The notes below the pieces were generated by a model. It searched no databases. It saw only the letters and a program-made list of their open reading frames with translations, and was not told where the DNA came from. A program made the position numbers and the translations under genes. A stretch of 34,572 bases of DNA from Paenibacillus sp. Soil522 (GTDB taxonomy: Bacteria > Bacillota > Bacilli > Paenibacillales > Paenibacillaceae): NCBI RefSeq assembly GCF_001428245.1, contig NZ_LMRV01000058.1, positions 1-34,572 of the forward strand. Reading direction: 5' to 3'. How positions within the stretch are numbered: the stretch's first letter is position 1; every line of letters starts with the position of its first letter. This document shows positions 32,641 through 34,572 of this stretch, in pieces.

Positions 32641-33630
32641 ATGAAGGACGAATGGACGCGATGTAAAGACGAGGATCATTTTTGCCCGGTTCATTTTAAG
32701 AAGTATGGCCGTATATTTTGGAGCCTCTTCTTTCTGACCGCAAGTGCTGCCATTGCACTGCAATTCTATTTTGATTCGGATATGCTGCTTGTACTTTATG
32801 CTTTTCCGGTCGTTTTTTTGGCAATGCTGCGAATATCTTATCCACTGCTTACGATATTAAGCTCAGCGCTGCTAGGACCGGTATTATTGCTGAAGTCATT
32901 TAATCCCGAATTGCTTGCGGTTATTGCGGCTTATGCTGTTCTTATCTTAGTTGTCAGAAGAGTAGTGTGGGTGTCTGAACGCAATTATAATGAGAAAACC
33001 GTCCAGGAGGATACGCTTATGAGCACGATGCTATCCTTAGCCAAAACGATCGATGCACGCGATCATTACACGGCATTCCATTCCAATAATGTAGCGGAGT
33101 ATGCGCGCAGCATGGCTAAGGAAATGAGATTGTCTGCAAGGGTAACGGATTCGGTATATTTGGCCGGACTCATTCATGATATCGGGAAAATCGGCACGCC
33201 TGACCGTATTTTGCACAAAGAGAGCAGGCTGTCGGAGGAAGAGTATGACATCATGAAACAACATTCCGAAGCAGGCTATCAGATCGTCAAAGACATGAAG
33301 CGGCTTCAGGATTTGGGAATCGCGGATATGGTCCGTTATCACCATGAACGGCCTGACGGCAAAGGCTATCCAAAGGGGCTCAGGGGAGATGTCATTCCGC
33401 TGGGTGCACGTATTATCGGAGTGGCAGATGCATTCGATGCCATGACGACCAATCGTTCTTACCGCCAAAAATTATCTGCAGATACCGCAGCCGAAGAGTT
33501 GGTAAAATACAGCGGAACGCAATTTGATCCGGCAGCTGTAAAAGCATTCCTGTCCGTGCTGACCCGTGAAGGCAAGCTGACGCTTGAGAATTCGGTGACG
33601 ACTGCTCCGCAAGCCTTATTAGCAAACTGA
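32641..33630 (+). CDS. Membrane-bound HD-GYP domain protein (cyclic di-GMP phosphodiesterase type)
   Basis: A 329-residue protein. A cytosolic N-terminal stretch is followed by about four TM helices (residues 26-42, 48-64, 66-85, 91-106), a short linker and an HD-GYP domain (about 128-320). The HD pair is His179-Asp180 in LIHDIGKIGTPDR, with the metal ligand QHSEAGY, then YHHERPDGKGYPKGL with the GYP motif and VADAFDAMTT. HD-GYP enzymes hydrolyse cyclic di-GMP to GMP and so influence motility, biofilm and sporulation. No GGDEF or sensory PAS domain; the membrane part may sense a signal. The right IS begins 22 bp after the stop. Confidence 0.93.
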   Translation: MKDEWTRCKDEDHFCPVHFKKYGRIFWSLFFLTASAAIALQFYFDSDMLLVLYAFPVVFLAMLRISYPLLTILSSALLGPVLLLKSFNPELLAVIAAYAVLILVVRRVVWVSERNYNEKTVQEDTLMSTMLSLAKTIDARDHYTAFHSNNVAEYARSMAKEMRLSARVTDSVYLAGLIHDIGKIGTPDRILHKESRLSEEEYDIMKQHSEAGYQIVKDMKRLQDLGIADMVRYHHERPDGKGYPKGLRGDVIPLGARIIGVADAFDAMTTNRSYRQKLSADTAAEELVKYSGTQFDPAAVKAFLSVLTREGKLTLENSVTTAPQALLAN

Positions 33631-33652
33631 AGAATAAGCCGTCCCTTGCGGG

Positions 33653-33852
33653 CAATGTCATTTAGTTAAGGTGCAGGTCCAAATATCAAGAAAAAGAGCA
33701 GGTTATCGAAAAAGATAGCCCGCTCTTTTTTTTGTACGAAAAAGAGAAATAACAATGTCATTTAGTTAAGGTGCAGGTCCAAATATCAAGAAAAAGAGCA
33801 GGTTATCGAAAAAGATAGCCCGCTCTTTTTTTTGTACGAAAAAGAGAAATAA
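33653..33852 (+). repeat. 100-bp perfect tandem duplication of the IS end
   Basis: The units start CAATGTCATT at 33653 and 33753 and are identical, ending AAAGAGAAATAA. Each contains the IS terminus and the AAGAGCAGGTTATC / GATAGCCCGCTCTT-T8 terminator, so transcription from the HD-GYP gene meets two terminators in a row. Confidence 0.95.
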
Positions 33853-33914
33853 GACTTGACAAGTAGGTGTGAATGTGTGGCGAAGCCCCTTGAAAAACGA
33901 GGAGGTTACGCCAA

Positions 33915-34572
33915 TGAATGAGTACGCAAATTCGCTAAAACAAACGCTGACATCCCTTATACGAGAAATGTCAGCCGCACCAGCACCTTATGTCAAAAAC
34001 CCTGAAAAAGATTTTACCCGAAAGAAAAAGCTTCCCTTTGAAACGGTCATGCAGTTCCTGATCTCCATGGGTGGCAACAGCTTATACAAGGAAATCTTGG
34101 AATCACAAGGCTATGACGTAAATACCGCAACCACTTCTGCTTTTGTCCAGCAGAGAAATAAAATCCTGCCGTCTGCTGTGGAATCCTTGTTTCACAAATT
34201 TACGCAATCGCATACGGATATCAAGGACTACCGAGGGTATCGATTAATTGCCATTGACGGTTCGGATTTGCATATCGCAACGGACCCTGCGGACACAGAA
34301 ACCTACTTTCAAAGCCAACCCAACACGAAAGGGTATAACCTTCTGCATTTGAACGCAGCCTATGACCTCTGCAACAGACTGTACGTAGATGCCAATGTTC
34401 AGCCGCGAAGGTTGCGTAACGAGGGAAGGGCGCTGGCTGCTATGGTCGACCGTTCCCCTATCAAGGGCAAAACCATAGTTATTGCCGATCGAGGTTATGA
34501 AAGTTACAACAATTTCGCGCATATTGAACGCAAAGGATGGAACTATGTCATACGGGTAAAGGATTTGGATTC
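33915..34572 (+). CDS. IS4-family transposase, 3' end beyond the window
   Basis: About 219 residues visible from ATG 33915, which follows AGGAGGTTAC. The first DDE aspartate is in LIAIDGSDLH (Asp115), the second in IVIADRGYESYNN (Asp192), and GWNYVIRVKD follows. The third catalytic residue (Glu of the YREK-type motif) is expected beyond the window. It catalyses cut-and-paste movement of the IS. The frame is open to the last base, so no defect is visible in this copy. Confidence 0.92.

Larger units (their letters stand above)
33653..34572 (+). mobile_element. IS4-family insertion sequence (right copy, truncated by the window end)
   Basis: Begins with CAATGTCATTTAGTTAAGG, the same terminus as the left copy but in opposite orientation, so both elements face outward. 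It contains a 100-bp tandem duplication (33653-33752 and 33753-33852) covering the terminus and the protective hairpin, then the transposase gene. The far end, the second inverted repeat and any target duplication are outside the window. Confidence 0.85.

Noticed and set aside
1..34572. Composite transposon carrying the whole window
   Set aside because: The interval contains housekeeping genes (parE, parC, rRNA-modification enzymes), and the IS copies more likely mark contig breaks.
1..34572. CRISPR arrays, tRNA or rRNA genes
   Set aside because: No spaced direct-repeat array was seen. I noticed no tRNA cloverleaf or rRNA sequence on either strand, though a dedicated tRNA scan was not possible.

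Overview
The window looks like a contig from a Gram-positive, spore-forming member of the Bacillota, most likely Paenibacillus or a close relative. Reasons: strong AGGAGG-type ribosome binding sites, frequent GTG/TTG starts, parE-parC with a YqkE-like protein and a CapA protein nearby, germination-receptor (GerA) debris, an HD-GYP gene, and an intergenic hairpin repeat (CTAACGGG ... GCTGCCGCG ... CAGCTCC-TTTTT) that I associate from memory with Paenibacillus genomes. Both ends lie inside copies of the same IS4-family element pointing outward, so the window probably ends where an assembly broke on a repeated IS.

Layout. 1-136: left IS end. 0.4-4.8 kb: HxlR regulator divergent from an NmrA-type oxidoreductase, a GNAT acetyltransferase, and an AraC regulator divergent from a secreted esterase. 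4.8-14.5 kb: a decayed accessory region. It holds short remnants, a Ser/Asn-rich membrane protein with a partial second copy, a frameshifted tyrosine recombinase, an intact-looking four-gene operon (two polytopic membrane proteins, a pre-toxin-TG/deaminase polymorphic toxin and an Imm6-type immunity protein), Fic fragments, a metallophosphatase broken by three tandem duplications, and a germination operon collapsed by internal deletion. 14.5-16.1 kb: two divergent membrane proteins, one of the CBO0543 type. 16.2-33.6 kb: mostly orderly chromosome. In order: YqkE, a small Cys-rich protein, an SGNH hydrolase, an ABC transporter pair, ParE-ParC, MarR, CapA, a RluA pseudouridine synthase coupled to an RlmI-like methyltransferase, small proteins, an araA remnant, a putative OB-fold protein, a membrane protein, a zinc-finger/winged-helix/deoxyribosyltransferase-like protein, and a membrane HD-GYP protein. 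33.65 kb to end: right IS copy with a truncated transposase.

The most interesting system is the operon at 8385-11894 (minus strand). The toxin carries a signal peptide, a PT-TG module, a Gly/Ser/Asp-rich linker and a C-terminal domain with HAE and CxxC deaminase motifs. Its start codon overlaps the stop of a roughly ten-helix membrane protein, and its stop overlaps the RBS of the immunity gene. The two membrane proteins are therefore candidates for export or processing partners of the toxin. Base composition changes sharply inside the toxin gene, at the linker/toxin-domain border, as expected when C-terminal toxin and immunity cassettes are exchanged.

A caution: five short perfect or near-perfect tandem duplications (40, 100, 216, 99 and 106 bp) occur in this window, three of them in one gene. 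Two are within one base of 100 bp and one is 106 bp, so assembly error is a serious possibility.
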